Assembly: GCF_900102345.1 (NCBI RefSeq)
Contig: NZ_FNKB01000001.1
Location: 806,001 to 870,000, forward strand
Direction: 5' to 3'
DNA: 64,000 nucleotides
Source of the DNA: Leucobacter chromiiresistens
GTDB taxonomy: Bacteria > Actinomycetota > Actinomycetes > Actinomycetales > Microbacteriaceae
Position 1 is the first letter of the stretch. Each line of letters opens with the position of its first letter. This document shows, in pieces, positions 16,909 through 24,150 of the stretch. Position numbers and translations under genes: made by a program. The notes beneath the pieces were generated by a model, which was not told where the DNA came from, made no database searches, and saw only the letters and a list, made by a program, of their open reading frames with translations.

Positions 16909-16980
16909 TACTGCAATTCGCACGTTTCGATACTGCAATGCGTGCGAGAGCGTCGCGGCGCCGGCGCGGTTTCCTAGCGT
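16909..16980 (+). promoter_or_regulatory. Probable promoter and direct-repeat operator of the accessory cluster
   Basis: TACTGCAAT occurs at 16909-16917 and 16931-16939, start to start 22 bp (two helical turns), each followed by a CG-rich half site (TCGCACG, GCGTGCG). A TAGCGT -10-like hexamer lies at 16975-16980, giving a leader of about 100 bases before the first start codon at 17089. Confidence 0.35.
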
Positions 16981-17088
16981 GAACGCAACCCCGTGCGCGC
17001 ACGCCGCAGACGTGGGGATTCGGTACCGCTGACGCGCGCCTCTCGACTCGGAGCGTGCGTCGGCGGCCTCATGCGAAGGAGCGTCACC

Positions 17089-17172
17089 ATGTCGGAGAGT
17101 GTCATCAGGCCGCGCGAGTGGGGAGATCGTCGTCGGTTCGATCGACCGGTCCCGAGGCGGGCCGATGTCTGA
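17089..17172 (+). CDS. 27-residue small ORF leading the effector cluster
   Basis: ATG at 17089 sits 7 bases after an excellent AAGGAG site (17076-17081), the best ribosome site in this region. It encodes an Arg-rich peptide (MSESVIRPREWGDRRRFDRP...) and its TGA overlaps the first codons of the next gene by 8 bases. This suggests translational coupling of a leader peptide to the downstream ESX-like gene. It has no recognisable homology and could be a non-coding accident, but the ribosome site argues for translation here. Confidence 0.4.
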   Translation: MSESVIRPREWGDRRRFDRPVPRRADV

Positions 17173-17455
17173 ACGGCTGAGGATCGCCGGTGACGCTCTC
17201 GCCGAGGCCCGTTCGGCGCTCGTGAACGCCGGCGCGGCGTTCGCTCTCGCCGGCAGTGTGCAGGTCGGCGCCGATTACGGTGCCGAGCAGGTGGAGGAGG
17301 CGCTCGCCCAGTTCGCCGCGGCGCTGCCTCGGGCGACCGAGGGCTTCGGCGAGCAGGCCGCCGCACGGGGGCGATCGGCCGGCTCGATGCAGGAGAGCTT
17401 CGCTCAGCTCGACGCCCAGGTGGCGGCGAGCGTGCCGGCCGGGAACGGGAGGTGA
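17165..17455 (+). CDS. Small helical ESX/EspC-like protein
   Basis: A 96-residue, predicted all-helical, Ala-rich protein (RIAGDALAEARSALVNAG, AQFAAALPRATEGFGEQ, SMQESFAQLDAQVAASV). The length, helical content and position before a larger secreted-type protein fit the WXG100/EspC class of type VII secretion partners, but the WXG turn itself is absent. ATG 17165 overlaps the small upstream ORF and the next gene starts 3 bases after the stop. By analogy it could be a chaperone or co-secreted partner of the hydrolase. Family assignment is weak and rests on size and context. Confidence 0.5.
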   Translation: MSERLRIAGDALAEARSALVNAGAAFALAGSVQVGADYGAEQVEEALAQFAAALPRATEGFGEQAAARGRSAGSMQESFAQLDAQVAASVPAGNGR

Positions 17456-17458
17456 CCG

Positions 17459-19012
17459 ATGGATGCCGGGTCGAGAGTCTTGCGCGGCGAGATGGACTGG
17501 GTCGCCTCGGTGGCGCAGAAGATCTCGCGCCTCGACGAATTGCAGGAGACGATGGCGTGGCTGCGACGGGGAATCGCGCACGTGCAGGCGGCCGGTGAGG
17601 CGCGCGCCCTCACCGCGCTTCTCGCCGCATGCCGGCCGCTCGAAACCCGCGCGCAGCAGATCGCGGATGTGCGGCTGGCTGCCGGCCAGGCCCTGCAGCG
17701 GTATTCGGGTCAGGTCGCCAGCATGCAGTTCGAGGCGCGCATGTTCATGTCGAGAAGGCTCGACGCGGAAGCCGAGCGTGCACGAACCGCGAACCGGATC
17801 GCCGATCCCGACTTCTGGGGTGATGCGGTCGTCGGGCAGGCGCACCCGCTCCAGCAGAACCTCGAGGAGATCGATGCCTCCTTGCGCATGATCGAACGAC
17901 GGCTCTCGGAGCTCGATCATCAGCGAACGAGGGCCGATGCGGAGTGCGCCGCCGCGATCCACGCCTGCACTGCCGATCTCAATCGCCTGTGCGGTGCGGG
18001 CGGTGCCGGCGGTGCGAGCGGTGCGGGCGGTGCGACTGGAGGAGCGCAGACCGTCGGCTTTCGGGCCCCGGAGCTTCCGCCGGTCGACATCCTCACCATC
18101 GCTCTCATGAGTCCTGAGCAGGTCGGCGATTGGTGGAAGGGCCTGTCGCAGGCCGAGCGCGACCGGTTGCAGCATCAGTACTCGCTGTTCGTGGGCAACC
18201 TCGACGGCGTGCCGTTCGAGGATCGCATCGAGGCGAACGCCGTGACCGCGAAGCGGTACATCGACGATGACGGCATCAGTGCGGCCGAGAAGCAGTACTG
18301 GCAACAGGTGATCGATGGAGAGGTGCAGCTCGTCGTGCTCGACAAGCAGCGCTACCGCATCGTCGAGATGCTGGGTGAGATCGGCCCGGACACGAGCCAG
18401 GTCATCACGTACGTTCCCGGAACGACCACCCGGCTCGAAGACTTCGCAAACGGCGACGCGAAGCGTGTGCCGGTGCATCTCGAAGAGCAATACAGCGATG
18501 CGATCATCTTCGTGTACAAGGACTTCCCGAGCGTCGGGTGGGCGGACAACCTGGATGAGGCGGGTCTCGCCCGAAGAGGCGAGCAGCTCGCCGCCTTCGG
18601 CGCCGGTGCGATCGGCACCGACGCTCGAATCTCCGATCTTCCCCAGACTGCCGTCGGCTACAGCGCGGGCATGACGGTGGTTGCGGCGTCCGAGATGCAC
18701 GGCGCGGCATTCGATCGGGTGGTGTCGCTCGGCGGTTCGTACGTGCCCGACGGGTGGACGCCTCGCTCCGGCACCGAATACAGCGACATCCGGTACGACG
18801 GCGATCTGCTGAACGCCCTCGATGAGTATCCGCAGTTCGAGGGGCTCAACACCATTCACGGCATGCCCGAGATCTTCACGCCCTTTCATCCCGAGTCCCC
18901 GATCCCGGGGGAGAGCCGCCCCGACAAGCACGGACGGCTGGGCAAGGGCCCCGAGGCCAACGAGCCTGCTCTCGATTTACTCGTTGACGAACTGAAATTG
19001 GAGCAGTCATGA
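17459..19012 (+). CDS. Two-part protein with a DUF1023-like alpha/beta hydrolase domain, candidate effector
   Basis: 517 residues. Residues 1-175 are helical, coiled-coil-like and free of a signal peptide. A Gly/Ala/Thr linker follows (about 180-196). From about 240 it resembles the DUF1023/Abhydrolase_8 family: FVGNLDGVPFEDRIEAN is the family entry motif, QVITYVPGTTT is the usual strand before the core, and Ser402 in AVGYSAG is the probable nucleophile. A Ser-Asp-His triad is expected; candidates are in RYDGDLL and TPFHPES. Expected activity is esterase or lipase. No signal peptide but a helical N-terminus is typical of type VII substrates. The stop overlaps the first lipoprotein gene. Confidence 0.68.
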   Translation: MDAGSRVLRGEMDWVASVAQKISRLDELQETMAWLRRGIAHVQAAGEARALTALLAACRPLETRAQQIADVRLAAGQALQRYSGQVASMQFEARMFMSRRLDAEAERARTANRIADPDFWGDAVVGQAHPLQQNLEEIDASLRMIERRLSELDHQRTRADAECAAAIHACTADLNRLCGAGGAGGASGAGGATGGAQTVGFRAPELPPVDILTIALMSPEQVGDWWKGLSQAERDRLQHQYSLFVGNLDGVPFEDRIEANAVTAKRYIDDDGISAAEKQYWQQVIDGEVQLVVLDKQRYRIVEMLGEIGPDTSQVITYVPGTTTRLEDFANGDAKRVPVHLEEQYSDAIIFVYKDFPSVGWADNLDEAGLARRGEQLAAFGAGAIGTDARISDLPQTAVGYSAGMTVVAASEMHGAAFDRVVSLGGSYVPDGWTPRSGTEYSDIRYDGDLLNALDEYPQFEGLNTIHGMPEIFTPFHPESPIPGESRPDKHGRLGKGPEANEPALDLLVDELKLEQS

Positions 19013-19575
19013 ATTTACGCATTCGTTGTTCCATTGCCATCGTGATGCTCATCTTTTTTGCTCTGACCGCACCGGGGTGCGCAGTGCAGGAAAAGTCCGA
19101 CCCCGAGCCCATCTCATCGCTGACCTTCCCCGAAGTTCGGAGGATCCAGAATGAGCAGTTGGAGGACTTCGCGGCACTGATCCCTGCCGAGAAGATCGTG
19201 GAACGGCGGGGGCCGATCGAGGCGACGGCGGGCATGTCCTGCGACACCGACCTGGGCGGGCGCACGCCCTACTTCCAGGAGGCGACCGGAACCCGCATGC
19301 TCACCGGGGGAATCTATCTGTATCTGACGGATTCAGCGGACGCCACGGCGATTCTCGATCAGTTCGCGGCGAGCAAGAGCGGACTCGACTGGGGCGTTGC
19401 CGCGGCGGATGGAACGAATGAGGCGCAGGCCGACCTCGTGTTGGAATCACCCGATGGATTCTCGTACTACATCAGATTCAGCCCGAACACGCGCATCCAG
19501 AATCAACTCTCGATCAGGAGTTATGGCCCATGCGTCGTCCCGCCGAAAGACTTCAACCCGCACGGAAAGTACTAA
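19009..19575 (+). CDS. Lipoprotein, paralogue 1 of 3
   Basis: 188 residues with a lipoprotein signal (hydrophobic core, then LTAPGC lipobox), so the mature protein should be anchored to the outer face of the membrane. The mature part starts AVQEKSDPEPIS and shares LTFPEVR.IQNEQLE.FAAL and TGTRMLTGG with the next two genes. I recognise no family. Its ATG overlaps the hydrolase stop, which couples the two. The first 60 bases are noticeably AT-rich for this genome, a sign of foreign origin. Its signal peptide differs from copies 2 and 3, so it is the most diverged copy. An immunity role against the hydrolase is inferred from layout only. Confidence 0.75.
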   Translation: MNLRIRCSIAIVMLIFFALTAPGCAVQEKSDPEPISSLTFPEVRRIQNEQLEDFAALIPAEKIVERRGPIEATAGMSCDTDLGGRTPYFQEATGTRMLTGGIYLYLTDSADATAILDQFAASKSGLDWGVAAADGTNEAQADLVLESPDGFSYYIRFSPNTRIQNQLSIRSYGPCVVPPKDFNPHGKY

Positions 19576-19639
19576 TGGCCCCGCTAGCGGCCGCACGTCA
19601 TCACGTTCGTCCGGACCACACTTCGAGACTGGAGCTGCC

Positions 19640-20206
19640 ATGAAGCATCGCCTTTTTCGCGCGCTCGCCGTTGCGGTGCTCGCCTGCACCTGCCTGGTCG
19701 CGTCGGGGTGCGCCGTGCAGAAGCCTGACCCTGAGCCGATCTCTCCGCTGACGTTTCCCGAGGTGCGCACGATCCAGAATGAGCAGTTGGAAGAGTTCGC
19801 GGCGCTGATTCCGGCCGAGCAGATCGTGGACCGATGGGGGCCGATCGAAGCAACTGCGGGACTGTCGTGCGACACCGACCTGGGTGGCAGAAAACCCTAT
19901 TTCCAGGAGGAGACCGGAACCCGCATGCTCACCGGGGGGATGGACTTATATCTTTCCGACTCCGCAGATGTGCCTGCGATTCTCGAACAGTTCGCGGCGA
20001 GCAAGAGCGGTCTCGACTGGATAGTTGCGGCTGCGGATGGAACGAACGACGCTCAGGCCGACCTCGTGCTGGAATCACCCGACGGATTCTCGTACTACGT
20101 CAGGTTCTACCCGAACACGGTGGGCGGCAAGAACAATATTTCGTTCACCAGTTTTGGCCCGTGCGTCATCCCGCCGAAGGACTTCAACCCGCATGGAAAG
20201 TACTAG
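19640..20206 (+). CDS. Lipoprotein, paralogue 2 of 3
   Basis: 188 residues, lipobox VASGC. The mature region is nearly the same as copy 3 (shared AVQKPDPEPISPLTFPEVRT). Two conserved cysteines outside the lipobox (SCDTDLGG and FGPCVIPPKDF) may form a disulfide, as expected for an extracytoplasmic domain. The spacer after copy 1 and the spacer after copy 2 both begin TGGCCCCGCTAGCGGCCGCA and end in GGAGCTGCC before the ATG, so gene and spacer were duplicated together. The function is unknown; see copy 1. Confidence 0.75.
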   Translation: MKHRLFRALAVAVLACTCLVASGCAVQKPDPEPISPLTFPEVRTIQNEQLEEFAALIPAEQIVDRWGPIEATAGLSCDTDLGGRKPYFQEETGTRMLTGGMDLYLSDSADVPAILEQFAASKSGLDWIVAAADGTNDAQADLVLESPDGFSYYVRFYPNTVGGKNNISFTSFGPCVIPPKDFNPHGKY

Positions 20207-20256
20207 TGGCCCCGCTAGCGGCCGCACGTCCGCACCTCGCCCGAGATGGAGCTGCC

Positions 20257-20823
20257 ATGAAGCATCGCCTCTTCCACGCGTTTGCCGTTGCACTGCTCGC
20301 CTGCACCGGCCTGGTCGCCTCGGGGTGCGCCGTGCAGAAGCCTGACCCCGAGCCGATCTCCCCGCTGACGTTTCCCGAGGTGCGCACGATCCAGAATGAG
20401 CAGTTGGAAGAGTTCGCGGCGCTGATTCCGGCCGAGCAGATCGTGGACCGGTGGGGGCCGATCGAAGCAACGATGGGAATGTCGTGCGACACCGACCTGG
20501 GAGGCAGGAAACCCTACTTCAAGGAGGAGACCGGAACCCGCATGCTTACGGGGGGAATGGATTTGTATCTTTCCGACTCCGCAGATGTGCCTGCGATTCT
20601 CGAGCAGTTCGCGGCGAGCAAGAGCGGTCTCGACTGGAAGGTTGCGGCTGCGGATGGAACGAACGAGGCGCAGGCCGACCTCGTGCTCGAATCGCCCGAC
20701 GGGTTCTCCTACTACGTCAGCTTCCTTCCGAACACGTTGGACGGCAAGAACGATCTCTCATTCACCAGCTTCGGTCCGTGCGTCATCCCGCCGAAGGACT
20801 TCAGCCCGCACGATGCGTACTAG
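20257..20823 (+). CDS. Lipoprotein, paralogue 3 of 3
   Basis: 188 residues, lipobox VASGC, the closest relative of copy 2. Differences cluster in the C-terminal third (FLPNTLDGKNDLSF against FYPNTVGGKNNISF), and the end is SPHDAY instead of NPHGKY. Divergence concentrated in one face or loop is expected if copies recognise different toxin variants, but three sequences cannot prove selection. It is the last gene of the cluster and is followed by a region with two DnaA-box-like sites and palindromes. Confidence 0.75.
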   Translation: MKHRLFHAFAVALLACTGLVASGCAVQKPDPEPISPLTFPEVRTIQNEQLEEFAALIPAEQIVDRWGPIEATMGMSCDTDLGGRKPYFKEETGTRMLTGGMDLYLSDSADVPAILEQFAASKSGLDWKVAAADGTNEAQADLVLESPDGFSYYVSFLPNTLDGKNDLSFTSFGPCVIPPKDFSPHDAY

Positions 20824-20857
20824 ACGTGGGCGCGCACCGGCGGGCACCACACCCGGA

Positions 20858-21004
20858 CTGTGGATAACTACACCCGTGTTATTCGCTCGTCCGGAGCGCC
20901 AGAACGGCGTCACAGCAGGGAAGTGCGCCGCGCGAGAGGGCACAACTCCTGAGGTTATCCACAGCCGCGACGCGCGCCTGTGCAGAATTACACTCGTGTA
21001 ATTC
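20858..21004. promoter_or_regulatory. Structured intergenic region with two DnaA-box-like sites and two palindromes
   Basis: TGTGGATAA (20859-20867) and TTATCCACA (20955-20963) are perfect DnaA-box sequences in opposite orientation, part of an 11-bp inverted repeat (CTGTGGATAAC / GTTATCCACAG). TACACCCGTGTTATTCG follows the first. A perfect palindrome GAATTACAC-TC-GTGTAATTC (20985-21004) follows the second. I cannot name the factor that would bind the ACAC-GTGT elements. Confidence 0.45.
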
Positions 21005-21028
21005 GCCGGGTGCCGTCCGCCCCGGCCC

Positions 21029-21847
21029 TCAACTCTGGCGCCAGTACCCGCAGAAGTCCACGGCGTGCTTCGCGACGCCCCGCTCGTTCACGAGGTGCCG
21101 CCGGCCGCCGGTCGCGAGCTGCTGCTCGCCCGCGATGAACGCCGAGACCGGCCCGTCGGCCGCAGACTCCGGCAGTGCGCGGAGGGCGTCGAGCGCCTGC
21201 GCTCCCGGGCGGGCGTGAGGCGGTCGAACGACCCACTGCACATCTACGCCCGTGGGGGCCGTCACGGTCTGGCGATCCGCCGCGTCGGGAATCTCGATGA
21301 TCGCGTGCCCCGTGCTCTCGGCGGGGAGGTCGCGCAGGATCCCCAGCACCGCGGGGAGCGCGGTCTCGTCGCCCGCGAGCAGTACGCGCTCGGTGCCGGC
21401 GACCTCCCGGTACCCGCACCCCTGGTCGATGAGCGCCACGCGGTCGCCGACCGGCAGCGCCGTGGCCCAGGGGGCTGCGACGCCGGCGTGCGCAGGGTCG
21501 CTCGACTCGTGGACGACGAAGTCGATGTCCATCTCGTTCGCCTCCGGCCGGAACGCCCGCACGGTGTAGTTGCGGATCTCGGGTCGTGTGGCTTTCGGCA
21601 GCGCGAGGTACTTCAGGTAGCCGCGCGTATCGAAGCGATCAGACATGCGGTCGAAGCGGGTGGCGTCGCCCGCAACGGGCATCGCGAGCCTGAACCACTG
21701 GTCGAACCCGAGATGGCGCCAGCGCGCGAGGTCGTCGCCGCCGATGGTGAGCCGCACGAAGTTCGGCGAGATGCGGGCGGCGCGCACGACCTCGGCGGTG
21801 ATGAGTCCCGTGTCGGCGTGGGCGACGACGATGTTGCTGGAGGCCAT
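21029..21847 (-). CDS. Siderophore-interacting protein (FAD-dependent ferric reductase family)
   Basis: About 272 residues. The N-terminal FAD-binding barrel has the RNYTVR motif (EIRNYTVRAFRPEANEMDID) and the NAD(P)H-binding half has LLAGDETALPAVLGILRDLP. The C-terminal DFCGYWRQ resembles the usual SIP family ending. The family reduces Fe(III)-siderophores in the cytoplasm to release iron. ATG 21847 follows AAGGA. The gene is divergent from a YtrA-type regulator. No typical DtxR box was recognised upstream, but a perfect TTCATC-A-GATGAA palindrome lies about 70 bases before the start. Confidence 0.9.
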   Translation of the reverse strand: MASSNIVVAHADTGLITAEVVRAARISPNFVRLTIGGDDLARWRHLGFDQWFRLAMPVAGDATRFDRMSDRFDTRGYLKYLALPKATRPEIRNYTVRAFRPEANEMDIDFVVHESSDPAHAGVAAPWATALPVGDRVALIDQGCGYREVAGTERVLLAGDETALPAVLGILRDLPAESTGHAIIEIPDAADRQTVTAPTGVDVQWVVRPPHARPGAQALDALRALPESAADGPVSAFIAGEQQLATGGRRHLVNERGVAKHAVDFCGYWRQS

Positions 21848-21914
21848 GGCTGATCCTTCTCTCGTGAGACGGCGGAGGCGACGCGGCGAGGGCGGCGGGC
21901 GCACCCCACGGTAG

Positions 21915-21927
21915 TTCATCAGATGAA
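21915..21927. promoter_or_regulatory. Palindrome upstream of the siderophore-interacting protein gene
   Basis: TTCATC-A-GATGAA, a perfect 6-1-6 inverted repeat in the divergent region. It is a candidate operator; the binding factor is unknown. Confidence 0.35.
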
Positions 21928-21944
21928 TCTCGCACAAGCGTCGC

Positions 21945-21991
21945 TTGACAAGACACGGCTAACCACCTAGGTTCATTAGTGAAGTAACTAA
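21945..21991 (+). promoter_or_regulatory. Promoter and operator of the YtrA-type regulator/ABC operon
   Basis: A consensus-like promoter: TTGACA (21945-21950), 17-bp spacer, TAGGTT (21968-21973). The inverted repeat TTAGT-gaagta-ACTAA (21976-21991) covers the likely start of transcription and is a good candidate for autoregulation by the GntR protein encoded next. Confidence 0.6.
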
Positions 21992-22051
21992 CCAAGGAGG
22001 CCGGGCGGCGCGGCCAGCCGGGCGGACTCCCCGAACGAAACGAGGTGAGGA

Positions 22052-22411
22052 GTGTTCGATGACAACCGTCCGATCTTCCTCCAGCTCGCCGATCGCCTCT
22101 CAGACGAGATTCTGCGCGGCGTCTACGACGAGGACGAGCAGGTTCCCTCGACGAACGAGCTCGCCGCCCACATGCGCATCAACCCGGCGACGGCCGGCAA
22201 GGGGCTCAGCCTGCTGGTCGACCAGGGCATCCTCTACAAGAAGCGCGGCATCGGCATGTTCGTCGCGCCGGGCGCCAGAGCGCGTATCGCCCGTGAGCGG
22301 CAGCAGGGGCTCACCGAGCGCTTCGTGCGCCCCCTCCTGCGCGAAGCCGGCGCGCTCGGCCTCGCGCACACCGACGTAATCCGACTGATCGAACAGGAAG
22401 CGGAACAATGA
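22052..22411 (+). CDS. GntR-family regulator, YtrA subfamily
   Basis: 119 residues, the typical short YtrA form: a winged helix only (FDDNRPIFLQLADRL at the start, YDEDEQVPSTNELAAHMRIN, then ATAGKGLSLLVDQGILYKKRG) plus a short C-terminal dimerisation helix. YtrA proteins repress the ABC transporter operon in which they lie and respond to cell-wall stress or other signals. GTG 22052 has GAGG upstream. Its TGA overlaps the ABC ATPase start (ATGA). The inverted repeat over the promoter start region is the probable operator. Confidence 0.92.
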   Translation: MFDDNRPIFLQLADRLSDEILRGVYDEDEQVPSTNELAAHMRINPATAGKGLSLLVDQGILYKKRGIGMFVAPGARARIARERQQGLTERFVRPLLREAGALGLAHTDVIRLIEQEAEQ

Positions 22412-23322
22412 CCCCCATCGCCATCGAGACCCGCGGGCTCACCCGGCGCTATCGAGGTGCCACGGCCCTCGACGACGTCAGCGTGCAGGTCCACGCGAAC
22501 ACCATCACCGGGCTGCTCGGGCGCAACGGCGCGGGCAAGACGACCTTCATGTCGCTCGTCACCGCGCAGGATCGCCCCAGCTCGGGCACCGTCGCAGTCG
22601 ACGGCCACGATCCCTTCGAGCGGGCCGAGGCCATCGAGCAGATGTGCTTCGTGCGCGACAACCAGCGCTACCCCGACGATTACACCCTGAAGCTCGCCAC
22701 GCGCGCCGCCGGGTTCTCGTTCCCGCACTGGAACCAGGAGGTCGCCGACCGCCTGATCGACGCCTTCCGCATCCCGAGCAAGCCGATCGTCAAGAAATTC
22801 TCGCGCGGTCAGCTGTCGGCGCTCGGCATCGTGCTCGGCCTGGCATCGCGCTCGCCCATCACGTTCTTCGACGAGCCGTACCTCGGGCTCGACGCGACGT
22901 CCCGCGCGATCTTCTACGACGAACTGCTGCGCGACTACGCCGAGCACCCCCGCACCATCGTGCTCTCCACCCACCTCATCGACGAGATGGACCGCCTGCT
23001 CGAGCGCGTGATCGTGATCGATCAGGGGCGCGTAGTGCGGCACGACGACGTGGACGCGATGCGCGGCAGCGCGTTCCAGGTGGCCGGCAAGGCGGCCGAG
23101 GTCGATGACTTCCTCACCGGCCTGCCCGTCCTCTCCCGCCGTCGCATCGGCGGGCTCGCGACCGCCGTGGTCGACACCCCGCTGACGGCCGAGCACCGGT
23201 CGGCCGCCGGCGGCCTCGAACTCGCGCCGGTCTCCCTGCAGGATCTCGTCGCCGCCTACGGCCTCGGCGACACGGCCGCCGATGGCGACGCGGCATCGCA
23301 ACTGGAACGGAGCGCAGCATGA
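22408..23322 (+). CDS. ABC transporter ATP-binding protein of a YtrA-type operon
   Basis: 304 residues. Walker A is GLLGRNGAGKTTFMSL near residue 37, Walker B is ITFFDEPYLGLD and the H loop is VLSTHLIDEM. The signature motif is degenerate, SRGQLSALG instead of LSGGQ, which is common in this subfamily. A C-terminal region of about 80 residues follows. It sits between the GntR repressor and a small permease, coupled to both by ATGA overlaps. The exported compound is unknown. Confidence 0.9.
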   Translation: MTPIAIETRGLTRRYRGATALDDVSVQVHANTITGLLGRNGAGKTTFMSLVTAQDRPSSGTVAVDGHDPFERAEAIEQMCFVRDNQRYPDDYTLKLATRAAGFSFPHWNQEVADRLIDAFRIPSKPIVKKFSRGQLSALGIVLGLASRSPITFFDEPYLGLDATSRAIFYDELLRDYAEHPRTIVLSTHLIDEMDRLLERVIVIDQGRVVRHDDVDAMRGSAFQVAGKAAEVDDFLTGLPVLSRRRIGGLATAVVDTPLTAEHRSAAGGLELAPVSLQDLVAAYGLGDTAADGDAASQLERSAA

Positions 23323-24029
23323 ACCGCATCATGAAGGTCACGCGCCTGCACATGAACAAGATCGGCATCTTCGTGGTGGTCCCCGCCGTCATCGTCGCGC
23401 TGGTCATGGTGATCTCCATCGTGATCGCGCTCGCGATCCAGCGGGCCACGGGGATGGTGGGGAGCGCCGACTACATCGCCGGAGCCCGGCAGAACGGCGG
23501 CCTGGTGTGGTCGCTCCCCGGCTTCCTCGTCTACTACGGCGTGCAGGCGGTCGCCACGACGTACCCCTTCGCGCTGACGCTCGGCACCACGCGTCGCAAC
23601 TTCGTGCTCGGCACGATGCTCGCGAACGTGCTGCAGGCCGCCTACATCGCGCTGCTGCTCGTCGCACTGCTCGGCGTCGAGCTCGCCACCGACCACTGGT
23701 TCATGTCGGTGTACGTGCTCGACGTGACCCTGCTGGGCGCGGGCGATCCGTGGGTGCTCGGGGTCACCGCCTTCCTCGGGGTGCTCTGCTGCCTCACGAT
23801 CGGCGGTTTCTTCGGCGCGATCTGGGTGCGCTTCGGGGCGAAGGGCCCCGCGATCGTCGGATCAGCCATCGGCCTCGTGCTCGCCGTGCTCCTGCTGGTG
23901 TTCGCCCCGCAGCTGCCCGAGATTCTCGGCGGCATCACCCGCGCGGGTCTCGCGGTCGGGGCGCTCGCGGCGATCGCGCTGGCGCTGATCGTCACCTGGT
24001 TCGCGATGCGGCGGGCGGCGGTGCGGTAG
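23319..24029 (+). CDS. ABC transporter permease of the YtrA-type operon
   Basis: 236 residues with about six hydrophobic segments (for example IGIFVVVPAVIVALVMVISI near residues 13-32 and AIVGSAIGLVLAVLLLVFAP near 180). It has no clear motif beyond the topology of small ABC-2-like permeases. Its ATG overlaps the ATPase stop codon, so it should be the membrane partner. The operon ends at a strong hairpin. Confidence 0.8.
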   Translation: MNRIMKVTRLHMNKIGIFVVVPAVIVALVMVISIVIALAIQRATGMVGSADYIAGARQNGGLVWSLPGFLVYYGVQAVATTYPFALTLGTTRRNFVLGTMLANVLQAAYIALLLVALLGVELATDHWFMSVYVLDVTLLGAGDPWVLGVTAFLGVLCCLTIGGFFGAIWVRFGAKGPAIVGSAIGLVLAVLLLVFAPQLPEILGGITRAGLAVGALAAIALALIVTWFAMRRAAVR

Positions 24030-24061
24030 CTCGAGCTGCTCGCGATCCGCGGCGTCGCCGC

Positions 24062-24108
24062 GCAGCAGAGCGCCGGAGGGGATCACCACCCCTCCGGCGC
24101 TCTGCTGC
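24062..24108. terminator. Bidirectional terminator hairpin between convergent operons
   Basis: Perfect 20-bp stem (GCAGCAGAGCGCCGGAGGGG and its complement) with a 7-base loop, between the ABC operon and the convergent symporter gene. No U-tract is needed for a stem this strong in high-GC actinomycetes. Confidence 0.8.
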
Positions 24109-24150
24109 ACTGCGGCGAGGCCGCAGTGCCGACTCCTCGGTCGCGCGGAG

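Larger units (their letters stand above)
19009..20823 (+). repeat. Tandem triplication of a lipoprotein gene
   Basis: Three copies of a roughly 620-bp unit (gene plus spacer). Both spacers share a conserved start and end, and copies 2 and 3 are almost identical at the DNA level, indicating recent duplication. Confidence 0.9.

Noticed and set aside
20858..20963. The two DnaA-box sequences considered as a replication origin.
   Set aside because: Only two boxes, no AT-rich unwinding region, and no dnaA, dnaN or partition genes nearby. It is kept only as a possible DnaA-binding site.
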